From Anthracocystis setariae (lineage: Eukaryota > Basidiomycota > Ustilaginomycetes > Ustilaginales > Ustilaginaceae): DNA of 64,000 nucleotides. Location: assembly GCA_928724745.1 (NCBI GenBank), contig CAKMXJ010000010.1:434001-498000 (forward strand), read 5' to 3'. Shown here piece by piece: positions 49,099 to 59,587 of this stretch. The position numbers and the translations under genes are program-made. The notes below the pieces were generated by a model. That model saw only the letters and a program-made list of their open reading frames with translations, did no database searches and had not been told where the DNA came from. Every line of letters starts with the position of its first letter. Within the stretch, counting starts at the first letter, position 1.

Positions 49099-49482
49099 AT
49101 GAAGCTCCGCCTCTTATTCCTCTGCTGCCTTGGGGTCATCGTCATTTCTGGGCACGTCAAGTCGTCACCCACTCTTCCTTCCATCGAATTTGTCGAGAAG
49201 GTCGCAGAGGGCGCATCGAAAGAATCGAACAGTGTCGCGCATCCTCTTGGCAAACCCCCTCAATTTGTGGACAAGCTTCCCGAGATGCTGCAAAAACTAC
49301 CTCGCATCAAAACTGGGTCGGAGCGCGAACCTTTGATACTGAGTCCCACTGTATCCAATAGGCTGCGGATCTCAAACGCCCTGAACCCTCCTAACAGGAT
49401 CCTGTCCCCACCACATGACGTGCAAGTTTCAAGCAACATGCCTCAGAGCCCGCGTACGAACGTCATGAACCGTGGTGTGTGA
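49099..49482 (+). CDS. Small secreted protein, candidate effector
   Basis: The product is 127 aa from ATG 49099. An in-frame upstream extension to 48985 would bury the signal peptide internally and is rejected. The signal peptide is about residues 1-21 (MKLRLLFLCCLGVIVISG core). The mature protein has no cysteine and is rich in Pro, Ser and Asn, with several short basic patches and two repeated-looking Pro/Leu segments (KPPQFVDKLPEML and KLPRIKTG). No family was recognised. Small size, secretion and position in a run of secreted-protein genes beside transposons make it a candidate smut effector. That role is inference. Confidence 0.68.
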   Translation: MKLRLLFLCCLGVIVISGHVKSSPTLPSIEFVEKVAEGASKESNSVAHPLGKPPQFVDKLPEMLQKLPRIKTGSEREPLILSPTVSNRLRISNALNPPNRILSPPHDVQVSSNMPQSPRTNVMNRGV

Positions 49483-50618
49483 GCCAAAGAGTTGGTTCAT
49501 CTGGCGCTTTGCTGGTCTGATCTTCTCATCAGATATGTCACATCACAACAGCTCGTCCATTATTGTTACCATAATAATGGATCTGAAACGTAGCAATGAG
49601 AGTGGGTGGCTAGTGTTTAAAATAACCGAGCGCGTGATGAGGATCATTGTAGGATCATTCTGTAGAGGGACGGGAATCGCAGGGACGCTGCGACTTCATT
49701 CTGCTGGAAAAGTGAAGGCGTGGGAGGTTGTCAAGGCAGCAAGCCGGAGGTAGGCACTCCTTCGCTTCCAATGACCAAGAAGCGTTTCTGAAGGATTTTC
49801 GTCTTCTTCAAGATGGGTGACAAATCAGTGGATTGCCACAGACCAAGCTTGGCACCAAACCAAATATAAGACAGCGTGTCATCATGCAAACACCTTCTTC
49901 CACGTTTCCTCTCTTCGAGGAAACCGTTCGGTCGCCGTGCGGTATTGCTTGCCTTACTCTCTCCCTCATCCAAACCAATCTTACTCCTTTGTTCTTCCAT
50001 TCGTGAGCCTACTTGACGTCTGCGAAAGAAATGAACAAAGTAATTGTTGCGACCTAGTCGTCCAAGATCTATTTGCTGCAGCCAATGATGAGTACGTTTA
50101 GCATCGTGGGATTCCGAAATCCAGCTTGGTTCCAACGTACTAGCAGTCTAAATGTCTTAATGACTGAGCTGTTACAGTGTTGCTACGCTGTTGCACCCCT
50201 CCAAGTCTTCCATACCGAACCCCATCCGATGACCGGGGAGAATTTCGGTCTAGCTTCGGTGCAGTGCAGATCGCCATGCAGTACGAGACCATTTGTGGTA
50301 GCTCTAGTGGGCACCTCTGTGACACTGTATGTACCACCATGAAAGACTTCTCTGGACGTCAAAGTGGGAGGTTGAAGCTGGACTCTAGATGATTGGTCGT
50401 TACTGCAGCTGTTTAGTAGTTTGTGATGAAATGGCTGGGCTTGGTTTTATTGGTGCAAACGAGTTCCGAGACAATGATTGGACATGCTTTTGGCTGGCTG
50501 ATGGAAGAACGTCCAATTCGCTGACTCTTTGCGTGGATGGATTTATAGTCGCCATCTCGACTGGGTCAAGCGTCGGAGAGTATATCCTCAAACTCCTGTC
50601 GACTACGTCCAATTCACG
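49483..50618. other. Intergenic, no gene seen
   Basis: 1.1 kb between two small secreted-protein genes. Only overlapping short frames are present. TTTATAG at about 50543-50549 lies some 70 bp upstream of the next ATG and may be its TATA element. Confidence 0.45.
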
Positions 50619-50912
50619 ATGCGACTCGGTGTCTTGCTAATTTTCGGAGCTCTGGTCAGCTCTGTGGCTCTCGCCGCACCCTTGCCTCCTCGGGACGAGG
50701 TCGAAGAGGCAAGCGAGATCCTGCTCGCCATGATGCAACATGGAAACAATCCTCCAGCGCGTGCGACTACGCCTCCCCCGCGCGTCGTCCAAGTGGTGGA
50801 ACAACCACTCGAGAGGCCCTCCGCCAACGGAAGCCGCATGCCAGGAAACAGGCGAATTCAAGGTCTAGACTCAATCGATAGGGCTATTCTCGAAATGAGC
50901 AGCCGTCCATAA
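50619..50912 (+). CDS. Very small secreted protein, candidate effector
   Basis: The product is 97 aa from ATG 50619. It opens with a strong signal peptide (MRLGVLLIFGALVSSVALAA, cleavage before PLPP). The mature 77 residues have no cysteine. They begin with an acidic helix-like stretch (RDEVEEASEILLAMM), pass through a Pro-rich linker, and end with an Arg-rich segment (GNRRIQGLDSIDRAILEM). The frame is also open upstream, but with no hydrophobic start. Unknown family; secretion is well supported. An effector role is suggested only by size and neighbours. Confidence 0.66.
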   Translation: MRLGVLLIFGALVSSVALAAPLPPRDEVEEASEILLAMMQHGNNPPARATTPPPRVVQVVEQPLERPSANGSRMPGNRRIQGLDSIDRAILEMSSRP

Positions 50913-51492
50913 AAGGGCTTCTCTCACCTGCAAGCCAAGTCTAACATGCTGGGACCTTTCCTCTTCGCGGGGACGCGGTTACAGCAGGCACTGGAGAAGT
51001 TGCGCACGTCCTCTTGTCTCCCTGAACATCCTCGTTTCTCCCTTTCTCTAATCTTATTGCATGCAAATAGCGTCGTTCGTTTCCGAATTTGGCGGTGTCT
51101 TGGAAGGACCTTGATATCTCCGGTAAAGTATAGTGAGTGAGACGGGGATGAGGGGCGATATTATTAGGACTTGTGACGGGACTGGCGTCGTCACGCGTTG
51201 CAGTCTGATGTGAGTTGGAAAACCCCACCAAAAGCATTTCAAGCAGAGGTACAGTATGTAAGCTTTCGGCAACTGGACTTTACCGACCTCTTGCCGGAAC
51301 CGGCTTCACAGTTTACATTCGAGCTTCGAAGAGAACCACCTACCTTCATCTTATCCCTATCGCGCTGTCCCTCCGTGTCCAAGCGTATGGCCGTGGGGGG
51401 AGCGCGAAAGGATAAAATCCACCCCAATCCTGGCTGTTCCCTCCTCAGATTCTCACAGCTAAACCATTGCATCACTCGAAGCGTTGATCTTT
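50913..51492. other. Intergenic, no gene seen
   Basis: These 580 bp between two plus-strand secreted-protein genes contain no recognisable feature. Confidence 0.45.
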
Positions 51493-52338
51493 ATGATGCG
51501 ACACCTTGTGCTGCGTTTGATTTTCTTCTCAGCAGTTCTGCTGGTGGCGATTTCGGCGGCGCCGACGTTTCGGCTTCCGGAAGAGGTCGCTCATCTAGCA
51601 TCGCCCTTTGACTATCCGCTTCCTTCGATCAAGCAAGACTTTGGAGTGGGATTCAAAGCCTTAATCCGTCGACTGCGTGCCAAATTTTCACGCAAGAAGA
51701 CGTCGCAACGCTTCTCTTTCAACTACCGTCCCAATTCCCATCCCCGTCCGCAGCCTCCCGCTCAAGTTTCAGACCAAAGAATCCCGGTCACCACCAAGTA
51801 CGCTTCTACTCCTCCGTCCACGCCTACCACTCCTGAAGTTCAGGCTGAAGAAAGCAGAATGGAAGCGAAAACTTCGCCACCGGCACGCTTGGAGAATCGC
51901 GTTGCGCGATTTAGTCTCGACGAAACCCGCCCTACGCGGGACCTGCTTGCTGCCCGGTTGAGGATGAGCGTTGATGCGCTTTCACCGCGACGCGTGCCAA
52001 GACTCGGGATGATGGGTGGTGTCGAGACGTTCTCCCCTCGTGTGCGTCAACGCGGAAGCGAACTGGAACGGAGTCCACGACTTAAGATGGGCAGCGAACG
52101 CGGTGGAGCATCAAAAAGATTGGCTGTCGGTCATAGAGCGAATTACAGATGGATGAAATCGGTCGATGAGCTGAGAAGGCTGCCGAGTTTCAACGAACGC
52201 GTGGAGGAGATCGCTGCTAGCAAGAGACGTGATGAGAGCTTGGTGGGAGCTGAAACAGACAGGCATATCACAGGTGTAGATCCGACGAAAGGTTGGGTCA
52301 AAAGCGCTAGCGACCGATACAACCCTCTACCCTTGTAG
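51493..52338 (+). CDS. Secreted basic protein, candidate effector
   Basis: The product is 281 aa from ATG 51493; a second ATG follows at once at 51496. The signal peptide ends near residue 23 (RLIFFSAVLLVAISAA-PTF). The mature protein lacks cysteine and is strongly basic, with an RRLRAKFSRKK patch near residue 60, a Pro/Thr linker and repeated RxSP/SPR motifs in the middle. A C-terminal part (YRWMKSVDELRRLPSFNERVEEI) looks helical. The first mature residues (PTFRLPEEVAHLAS) loosely resemble those of the 127-aa neighbour, so a shared origin is possible but unproven. No family was recognised. Confidence 0.68.
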   Translation: MMRHLVLRLIFFSAVLLVAISAAPTFRLPEEVAHLASPFDYPLPSIKQDFGVGFKALIRRLRAKFSRKKTSQRFSFNYRPNSHPRPQPPAQVSDQRIPVTTKYASTPPSTPTTPEVQAEESRMEAKTSPPARLENRVARFSLDETRPTRDLLAARLRMSVDALSPRRVPRLGMMGGVETFSPRVRQRGSELERSPRLKMGSERGGASKRLAVGHRANYRWMKSVDELRRLPSFNERVEEIAASKRRDESLVGAETDRHITGVDPTKGWVKSASDRYNPLPL

Positions 52339-52462
52339 ACGATACACTCTGTCGCACCTCATAACAGTCCCTTCCGTTAGGTTGAAAGACTAATCAAATT
52401 GAATGCAATGCGAAATACCAACGTATACAAAGATACTCTGACCTGGGGGATGAGAACGGCAA

Positions 52463-54673
52463 TTACGTACGTTTCTCACCCGGCCTCCAAGGACAAGGAC
52501 AAGGCCCGCTCGCCACTTCCTCCTTTGCATCGATACCCAACCCAGCACTTCCTCTCGGCTGCGTTGCCGTCCCTGCATCCAACAACGCCAAAGCCTGCTT
52601 GACTGCCTCCCTATCGATCAAGATCCTCCTCCTCTTGGTTTCCCTCTCTTCCTCGCCGAGTTCGACCTTGACCCTAGTTACGCTCGCGTCCGAGCTGGAA
52701 TGCGAAAGCGTAGGTTTAGCACGGTCGTTGCTCGTCACCGCACCGGTCATGGTTGTGCGTGGGGTTTCGATCTCGACGCTCTCCTCCCTGGGCCGTTTGG
52801 CGTTGGCAAGGAGCGGAGAGTTGATATTCCCAGAGCGCTTCGAGACGACTTCGGCGAGCAGGTCCAACCCGCCTTGCCACTGCGAGAAACGCGGGTGCGA
52901 ACGAATCTGCTTCCACGCCGAGGGAATCGTCTCGGCGCTGCCCGAACCAGACGAGCTCGAGGAGACGAGACCGGTGGTTCCTGACCTGAGCACATGTGGC
53001 CTGGTGGCAGATACCCGCACTGGAGGGACCGGAGTCGAAGATGTCTTCGACGGGCCCGAGGTGGCTGTAGAAACAGCCTCGCAGAATGCGGCAAGACCCG
53101 GGTCGGACGAGCAGGCGCCACATGTGCTTGGATCTCCCGTGCAGATCGGTTCGGGCGATGTGGACGCGGGCCCAACGACCCAGAGCTTGTTCCTACTTTT
53201 GTTCGAGGATGGTCTGAGCGAGAGGGGAACAGACGAGGGTGGTGAATCGGACTGGTTTACAGTATACCAAAGCTTGTTGTTGGTACGACGGCGTTGGTCG
53301 AGTGGCAGGTTGTTGGCGTGGGTGAGTGAACCGATACTCATGCGACGAGAAGTTTCGGCCGCGTTGGACGCAGAAGTCAAGGATGGGGAATGAGCAGGGT
53401 TCCGCTTGGGAAGAAGTACTGCAGAGGGTGAATCTTCGGGAACAGCGATGTGGGAAGGCTGCGACTGAGAGGAGAGATCGAGGAAATCGTCGGCACAGAC
53501 ACAAGGGGAGGCTTCAGTGCAGAATCCACACCCACCATCGACAGACAGATGACCACCTTCAGGATATAGAGAGGGTGAGTGGACGGAAGACGACTTGTCT
53601 GAGCTGCTGCAAGTGGCGGAGGCAGCTTTCTGGTTGGAAGAGGGCTTTGGCGTCTCGAATGACCACAGAGGTGGCTTTACACCTTTGCGTGGTTTTTGTG
53701 TTGGTTGCTCATCAGGATGGCTAGCAATGGCGATGGCCAAGGCAGATCTCGAAGAGGAGGAAGAAGAAGAAGAAGTCGCGACTGGTGAAGCAGCAGGTGG
53801 AGAAGAATGGGTCGACGTCCTAACTCGAAGAGGCACTGCTGCAGTCACCTCAGGCTGTGATTTGCTCTCAACTGCATCAGCAAATCGAACCCCACCAGAA
53901 GTGTTGTCCTTGGCTTTCGCACTCTTGGTACCTGGAGCCACCAGCACGCCTCTCTTTGGCATCGCTGCTCGCTCGTGAGCAGGCGCCTTGCATCCTGGCC
54001 CGATTTTGCTGCTCGGCACAACAGGCCGCTGCAATCTGCCACCATCATCGGCCTTTGCCTGGACCAAGGCTCTTTCCAGCTGCGCACACTTGTCCTTCCA
54101 CACAGCGAGTTCTTTGCGCAGAGTATCGTTGTCGAGCCTGAGTTTCTGTGCGGCTTTCTGTATCTCGACGGTGCGGTCGATCTCGGCGGCTTCGTAAGCT
54201 GCGACTTTGGCCTCGAGATCGGCGAGGTAGGTCTGCTTTCGTTCGCGAAAGGCGCGCTGAGAGGCGCGATTCTGAGCTTTGCGTTTGGTCAAGGGTTCTG
54301 TTTCGGAAGGCTTTCGACCTGGTTTGGCGCGCGCAGGGAGAACCCATTCCTTTGAGGGCTGGACAAGAGGGCCGTTTCCGTTGTCCTTTTTAGCGACAAC
54401 GGCATGGGCGATCGGCGCAGGCGAAGGGGTGATGGTTGGCACGAGAGGGATGGATTTGGATTTGGGTGGGGAGGCAGCGAGGATGGGTTGGTTCGAGGAA
54501 GATGATGATGCAGGCGCTGGTGCAAGCTGGGAAGAAGAAGATATTGCTTGAGCTGGTCTGTGGCTTGTGGTAGGGGGTGGCAGTGGTCGTTGAACGAGAT
54601 TTCGATGAGCTGTGATAGATGAGGCGGATGGACCAGAGGACGGGAGGATGGATACTGTTGATGCGGATGACAT
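52463..54673 (-). CDS. HapX-like bZIP transcription factor (iron regulator)
   Basis: The 736-aa protein begins with a Ser/Pro-rich region. It then has the HAP4-like motif KEWVLPARAKPGRKP (residues 108-122), which in other fungi contacts the CCAAT-binding complex. A bZIP follows directly, with basic region RKAQNRASQRAFRERK (131-146) and a coiled coil to about 205. Two cysteine-rich regions typical of HapX follow: CGFCTEASPCVC near 380 and CTGDPSTCGACSSDPGLAAFC near 511-530. In HapX these sense iron-sulfur status. The order HAP4L-bZIP-CRR distinguishes it from Yap1-type factors. The expected role is repression of iron-using genes, and activation of uptake, under iron starvation. GATA and CCAAT motifs lie upstream. 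Confidence 0.88.
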   Translation of the reverse strand: MSSASTVSILPSSGPSASSITAHRNLVQRPLPPPTTSHRPAQAISSSSQLAPAPASSSSSNQPILAASPPKSKSIPLVPTITPSPAPIAHAVVAKKDNGNGPLVQPSKEWVLPARAKPGRKPSETEPLTKRKAQNRASQRAFRERKQTYLADLEAKVAAYEAAEIDRTVEIQKAAQKLRLDNDTLRKELAVWKDKCAQLERALVQAKADDGGRLQRPVVPSSKIGPGCKAPAHERAAMPKRGVLVAPGTKSAKAKDNTSGGVRFADAVESKSQPEVTAAVPLRVRTSTHSSPPAASPVATSSSSSSSSRSALAIAIASHPDEQPTQKPRKGVKPPLWSFETPKPSSNQKAASATCSSSDKSSSVHSPSLYPEGGHLSVDGGCGFCTEASPCVCADDFLDLSSQSQPSHIAVPEDSPSAVLLPKRNPAHSPSLTSASNAAETSRRMSIGSLTHANNLPLDQRRRTNNKLWYTVNQSDSPPSSVPLSLRPSSNKSRNKLWVVGPASTSPEPICTGDPSTCGACSSDPGLAAFCEAVSTATSGPSKTSSTPVPPVRVSATRPHVLRSGTTGLVSSSSSGSGSAETIPSAWKQIRSHPRFSQWQGGLDLLAEVVSKRSGNINSPLLANAKRPREESVEIETPRTTMTGAVTSNDRAKPTLSHSSSDASVTRVKVELGEEERETKRRRILIDREAVKQALALLDAGTATQPRGSAGLGIDAKEEVASGPCPCPWRPGEKRT

Positions 54674-55051
54674 GATGCTGAAGTGGTAGGATCACTCGGA
54701 AGATCTACGACGGCGGAATGGAAGGCATCTGACAGCGCTGCTTGACACCTCGGGCTTGAAATAAGATGTCGGTTTGGGAAGGTGTTGGTGAGCGTTGCGT
54801 TGTTGGATGCGATGTTGAGCGGGATGGTATTGACTTTTGAATTGCGGTGGAAGCAATGTGGACGATGGAAAGGGTTGAAGCTGTGCAGGTGGTGAGGAGG
54901 AGCGATGATCGGAGCGAGGGCTGAGCCTGCAGCGTGAACCCGAGGCAGCGACCAGACACACTGGTGCAGTGCCGGAGAATGTGGACGTGCCAAACAAGGG
55001 GAATTTTTTTTTCGTTATCTGATTAGAATCGTTCCCCCCCGGCTGCCTTGT

Positions 55052-55080
55052 CTGCACTGCACTGCACTGCACTGCACTGC
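55052..55080. repeat. (CTGCA)n pentanucleotide repeat
   Basis: Nearly six perfect units lie about 380-400 bp upstream of the HapX-like start codon. Confidence 0.9.
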
Positions 55081-55409
55081 TACGCTTTGCATTCGAATGG
55101 CAGACACAGACACAGCTGCAGTTAAAGTCGAGTTGGCTAATTGGCTGGCCGACCCTTCTTCGCACTGTTGGAGTGACCTGTTGCACCCTGAGCCAGGTCT
55201 CCCCTTTCTCCCCCACTTGAGCCTGTATGCGCCAAGCTTTCGCCTTGCCTCCTTCTAAAACGTCTAGATGCAACCAGCCAGTAACTTCGATTGCCTTCTA
55301 GATTTTCAACGTACTTTTTTCGTCCTGCCAAGTTGCAGCAAGTTCTCTCGGTAGGAACGGTGCCGATGAGTCACACAATCCAACTGAGTGAGACGAGGGT
55401 ATCGCGCTA

Positions 55410-55420
55410 TTATCAGATAA
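55410..55420. promoter_or_regulatory. Back-to-back GATA-factor sites upstream of the HapX-like gene
   Basis: TTATCAGATAA contains AGATAA on the plus strand and TGATAA on the minus strand, overlapping. A further AGATAA (minus) is at 55015-55020. Fungal iron-responsive GATA repressors (Urbs1/SreA type) bind such WGATAA motifs. Confidence 0.45.
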
Positions 55421-57515
55421 GTGTCAGTGGCCTTGATCAGCCGAAATGAGAAGATCTGTGATTGGTCGGCTTGTCTTGCCTCTCTGTTCGCCTTCTCAAG
55501 AGACTTCGGCGACAATGTCAAGGTTCGGATGCATCGATCTCCTGACCCTTGTCCAAACCACCTAGCCTGTTTCGACTCGATTCTTGGCACCGTTGTGGGT
55601 CATTGGCTCTCACACCATGAGTCATGCCACTTGCAGGAAAGCAAGGAAGAGGAAAGCAAATGGGGGGATCGTATGAGCATTCAGTCGAGAACATCAGCTT
55701 CGGAAGAGGTCAGGAGCAATTACATCCAGAGTAGTAGAGTAGTGGCTGATGTGGGAAGGCTGAAACACGTATCAAGCCCGATGCATCTCCAACGTGGTAC
55801 AGCGATCGGTGGAACGAGTTGCATCCGAATGTAAATTTCGTTTCTATAGTGTCGCGTCTACCTTTCTAACACTGACAAATCTCACAATTCTTTTCGCGTA
55901 TCATCGCTATCGTGCCGCTTCCACTTTGCACTTTGCCATCCATCTTTGCCCAACTTGTTCACAGAATGGGCCTGATGACAGCCCGGGTCGAAAGGTTGCC
56001 GTCGAGCCGGTAGCCTGTCTCGTGACGCCGACGTCATCGGCCCGCTTGTCATAGCCGGCGGCTCGTTTTCTCAAAGCGTTCCGGCTCACGGCGCGATTTT
56101 GTACCCGGTAACCGGTGGTCGGCCGTTAGCGCGTCAGATGACCGAAATTAGCCCATTTTTACGGCCGTAAGATGTTAGCTCGCACGCAATCTGTGCCACG
56201 CGAAGTCGTCCGAGAGCTCGGAAATGTTCGGTGAAGGGCTTCTCTGTGGTGTGTAAATGCGATTTGAAAGTTTCTCGAAATTGCCCGACCTGCATATGCT
56301 CGATCCCGATCTCGCCCACGTTGTCAGCATCGCTGATTGACGATTGGTTCTTGTGCTGCGTGACACTGAACTTGAGCCAATAGACAGAAAACGAAACGAA
56401 ACTTTGCAATCGATGAGTCAAAAAGAGAGGTTGCTATCGTTGTGCTAGCCACTGGCATGCTTAGCTCAGGCGCGTGTTCGGCGAGAAACACGGCGCAGTA
56501 CAGTAGCCGGTTGACGTTTAAAACATCACATCACGTTGTCCTACTGGTTTACAATTCGCGTCCACCCAAGTCGGCCAAACCCCCACATGACAGCACCATC
56601 ATTCGAGTATTGTGATCACCATCGTACCATACCTGAACAGACATTTGTAACGTAAATCGTCGCAAAGCACGGCAATGACGAGAATGGCGTGAGTGAGTCG
56701 AGCGAGTGCCGAGCAAGAGCAAGCGAGCGAGACGCGAGTCATGGTGGTCCACGGAGTTTGGCAATAAGTTGTTTGAGTCGAGTCTACGCCTAAACAACGG
56801 CAGTGTCAGAGTGTCACCGGCCAAAGCATTCGGATATGTATACTACCGCTTCGGACTTTTTCGCGTATTTTTACAGCAAAGCCACTATGTCCGTCTAAAC
56901 TACACTACTGTATCATCCATCATTTTTGGGAATTTCCGAGGTGTTTGCGTAGGGCGATCCGTCCGGTGAGTTTCTGTCTGTCATTGAACCCTTTTCCAAA
57001 GCGCTACCCAATTTCATCCGCGGACGGGTGCAGTACAGAGCAGCGTCGCGTGTCAGCCAAGACTTGAAATCACATCACCCCTGTCGTTCTTTTTCTTTTT
57101 TTTTTTTTTTTCCGGAAAGCTTGATTGCCGTAGACGCTCTCGCCTAAACTTGCTCCGGTGGCTATCACGCTATCACCAACCACAGCTTAGCTTGATATTA
57201 ACTTGCTTGACTCATAACTCCATGGCACAATTATCTCCTTTCCATTCCACTCTCTTCCCACCCATACACCACTACCATAGCCGAGCTTAACCTAGCCTTG
57301 TCAAAGCTTGCAATCTCTGCCCCGCACTTGCCGCATCTTGTTCCTTGACAGCCAGCACCCACACGTACTCCACATCTACACACGATACCCGCCGACTCAG
57401 CAGCATCACTGTGACTCACAGCTAAGCACATATATACAGACCCTTTTACCCCACATCCCTATCCCCCTCCATCACCGCTACGCCCACAAACCTAGCCAAC
57501 AGCAGCAATCATACC

Positions 57516-58193
57516 ATGCCTTACCAATACCTCACATTCAGCGACCTCTACGAGGAGCAGGTGCGCTCATCAGCCCCGTCCTCACCTGTCATGAACGCTA
57601 CCCCATCTTCATCCACCCTCCACCCGGTCTTCCTGCTCCCCACAGCCAGTACATCATCATCATCATCATCATCATCTCATCACACCTATCACATCTCCTC
57701 TGAACATCCCTCTCGTCACCACCACCACTCGTCGACGCACCTCTCACCTTGTCGTTCGCAGATGCAATCCAAACGACGAGATGCACACGACCACGCGCTG
57801 CTACAAACCTTGACTCAGGACTCGGAAGATGTCGCCTCTCCCACCTCATCCACGTCGCATGCACTTGACTTTTTCAAACTTTTTAAACGTCGTGCCTCGA
57901 CCAAAACAAGCAGATCCATCGCTTCCGACTCGACTTTCTCCACCCCGGCCAGTTCCAGGAGAAGCTCGTTTACCTCGCATCTTGCGTTCGCCTCGCTCAA
58001 TCCTGCCTCGGCGGCCTCGAGTGCAAACACTAGCCCCGCCATCTCGAGACAAGTCACCAAAGTCTCGGACTACGAATCGCTACTCCACAGAACCGCAAGG
58101 CAAGAACTTCAGGAAGAGTTGGATAGGCAACGCGATCTTCACGCGTACTTCAATCAGGCCGCCGAAACAGGACTTAGTCTCAGGAGGTTTTAA
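57516..58193 (+). CDS. Hypothetical Ser/His-rich protein
   Basis: This 225-aa protein has no known domain. A CAT microsatellite inside the gene (57651-57676) encodes a run of serines. His- and Ser-rich low-complexity sequence fills residues 40-75. Residues about 115-135 (HALDFFKLFKRRAS) are amphipathic and basic. The last 40 residues (VSDYESLLHRTARQELQEELDRQRDLHAYFNQA) form a likely coiled helix and look like the constrained part. The ATG is in a favourable context after a CT/CA-rich leader. Possibly a small regulatory or adaptor protein; function is unknown. Confidence 0.65.
   Translation: MPYQYLTFSDLYEEQVRSSAPSSPVMNATPSSSTLHPVFLLPTASTSSSSSSSSHHTYHISSEHPSRHHHHSSTHLSPCRSQMQSKRRDAHDHALLQTLTQDSEDVASPTSSTSHALDFFKLFKRRASTKTSRSIASDSTFSTPASSRRSSFTSHLAFASLNPASAASSANTSPAISRQVTKVSDYESLLHRTARQELQEELDRQRDLHAYFNQAAETGLSLRRF
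57651..57676. repeat. (CAT)n microsatellite within coding sequence
   Basis: About nine CAT units, read as serine codons (TCA) in the 225-aa protein. Length changes here would be in frame. Confidence 0.85.
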
Positions 58194-58291
58194 CAGTGAT
58201 GGCAAGATAGATGCAAAGATGATTTTGATACCCCCCTACCTAGTCGTAAGAAAGTGTGGTTGGCGATAGGAAGGACTGTTTTTGTATACCT

Positions 58292-58327
58292 CACACACAC
58301 ACACACACACACACTCTCTCTCTCTCT
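58292..58327. repeat. Compound (CA)n(CT)n microsatellite
   Basis: About eleven CA units followed by seven CT units, in the spacer between two convergent genes. Confidence 0.92.
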
Positions 58328-58486
58328 TACAACACCGCTTTATTCCTTTTGAATGAAATACGCCGCGTAAAGTTGGCGCTTTTGTTCAAATCACATTCCC
58401 CTTCTGAAATCGACTGTGCAGGTTTGAACGTGTAACTTGATTGCTCCAAGTATGTACAATTTGGGCTACAGTGGTGAGTCTTTTGA

Positions 58487-59587
58487 TTAGACGTCTTCTC
58501 GGCCTTGGCGGAATTCGTCCCTTCCCACCGCGGCACGGAGGGCTTTGAACGCGACGGCAAAGTCTTTATCCTGATACTCTTCGTTGCCACCTAGTGCTTG
58601 GTAAATGCTTGCGGTGAGTTGGCCGAGCGGGGTTGGGACGCCTTGGAGTTTGGCGGTGTTCATGGCGAGTTTAAGGTCCTTGGCCATGAGTTTGGCGGCG
58701 AAGCCGCCTTGATAGTCGCGGTCTGCGGGAGGCGAGTGTTTGGTTCCCTCGAGGGCGCCGGGGCAGGGGTTGTTGATTTCGGAACTCCAGCATTTGCCCG
58801 TGGATGTATTGATGATGCCAGCGAGCACCGAAGGGGGTAGACCGTGCGCAGTGCCGAGTAGCATCGCTTCGGTGGTGCCCAGCATTGAGATGCCCAAAAG
58901 AAGGTTGTTGGCGATCTTGGCGATCAGGCCGTTGCCGTTTTTACCGCAGTGGATGATGCGTGCGCCCATTTTGGAAATGTAGCTTTCGGCCTGCTTGAAT
59001 GTTTCGGTAGAGTCGGAACCAACCATGAACGAGAGTGTGCCCGCATTGGCACCGACAACTCCACCGGACACGGGCGCGTCGATCATGTCGAATGCGCCGT
59101 TGGTGTTGGCGTTCTTGATCATCTGCGCCGTCCGAACCGCCACATCAGGGTCGAGAGTCGTCGAGTCAATGCACAGCGTTTTCGCACGCACGTCATCCTT
59201 TGCCGCCGAAGCGTACGATTCCAGTCCTTGCAGAATGCCATTCTCCCCAGTATACACCGACGTCACTTGGGGCGACGATGGAAGCATCGTCACAATGGTA
59301 CCGCACGCTCTGGAGATTGCAGCGGGTGAAGCAGCACAGAGGATGTGTCGGTTCGGGTACAGCGATTGGTTTGCGGTCAAGAAGCGTGTGATGGATTGAT
59401 CGAATGCATCGTGCACCAAAAATGCCACGGCAGGGTCAGGGTTGGCCGCCATGGTTTTCGAGAGTAGGTTGTTGGCCATTTCCATGCCCATAGCGCCGAG
59501 GCCGATGAAGCCGATCGCTTTGCTGCGATCATGAGCAGTATTGCGACGCAGCGTATGTCGCAGCGCAACACGGGCAGTGGGCATCAT
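58487..59587 (-). CDS. 3-hydroxyisobutyrate dehydrogenase, mitochondrial
   Basis: This 366-aa NAD-dependent enzyme of valine breakdown oxidises 3-hydroxyisobutyrate to methylmalonate semialdehyde. An Arg-rich, acid-poor N-terminus (VALRHTLRRNTAH) suggests import into mitochondria. The dinucleotide site is IGFIGLGAMGMEMANNLL (25-42). The substrate loop DAPVSGGVVGANAGTL and the catalytic-lysine segment GNGLIAKIANNLLLG (lysine near 223) are both intact. It ends with the conserved KDLKLAMNTA helix region and a short tail. ATGs at 59587 and 59584 are equivalent starts. Confidence 0.93.
   Translation of the reverse strand: MMPTARVALRHTLRRNTAHDRSKAIGFIGLGAMGMEMANNLLSKTMAANPDPAVAFLVHDAFDQSITRFLTANQSLYPNRHILCAASPAAISRACGTIVTMLPSSPQVTSVYTGENGILQGLESYASAAKDDVRAKTLCIDSTTLDPDVAVRTAQMIKNANTNGAFDMIDAPVSGGVVGANAGTLSFMVGSDSTETFKQAESYISKMGARIIHCGKNGNGLIAKIANNLLLGISMLGTTEAMLLGTAHGLPPSVLAGIINTSTGKCWSSEINNPCPGALEGTKHSPPADRDYQGGFAAKLMAKDLKLAMNTAKLQGVPTPLGQLTASIYQALGGNEEYQDKDFAVAFKALRAAVGRDEFRQGREDV

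Larger units (their letters stand above)
54674..57515. other. Long divergent promoter region of the HapX-like gene
   Basis: 2.8 kb between the divergent bZIP gene and the 225-aa gene. It contains a CTGCA repeat (55052-55080), GATA-type motifs at 55015-55020 and 55410-55420, CCAAT boxes on the minus strand (for example 55461-55465) and a T tract at 57089-57111. No protein gene was recognised. Confidence 0.5.
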
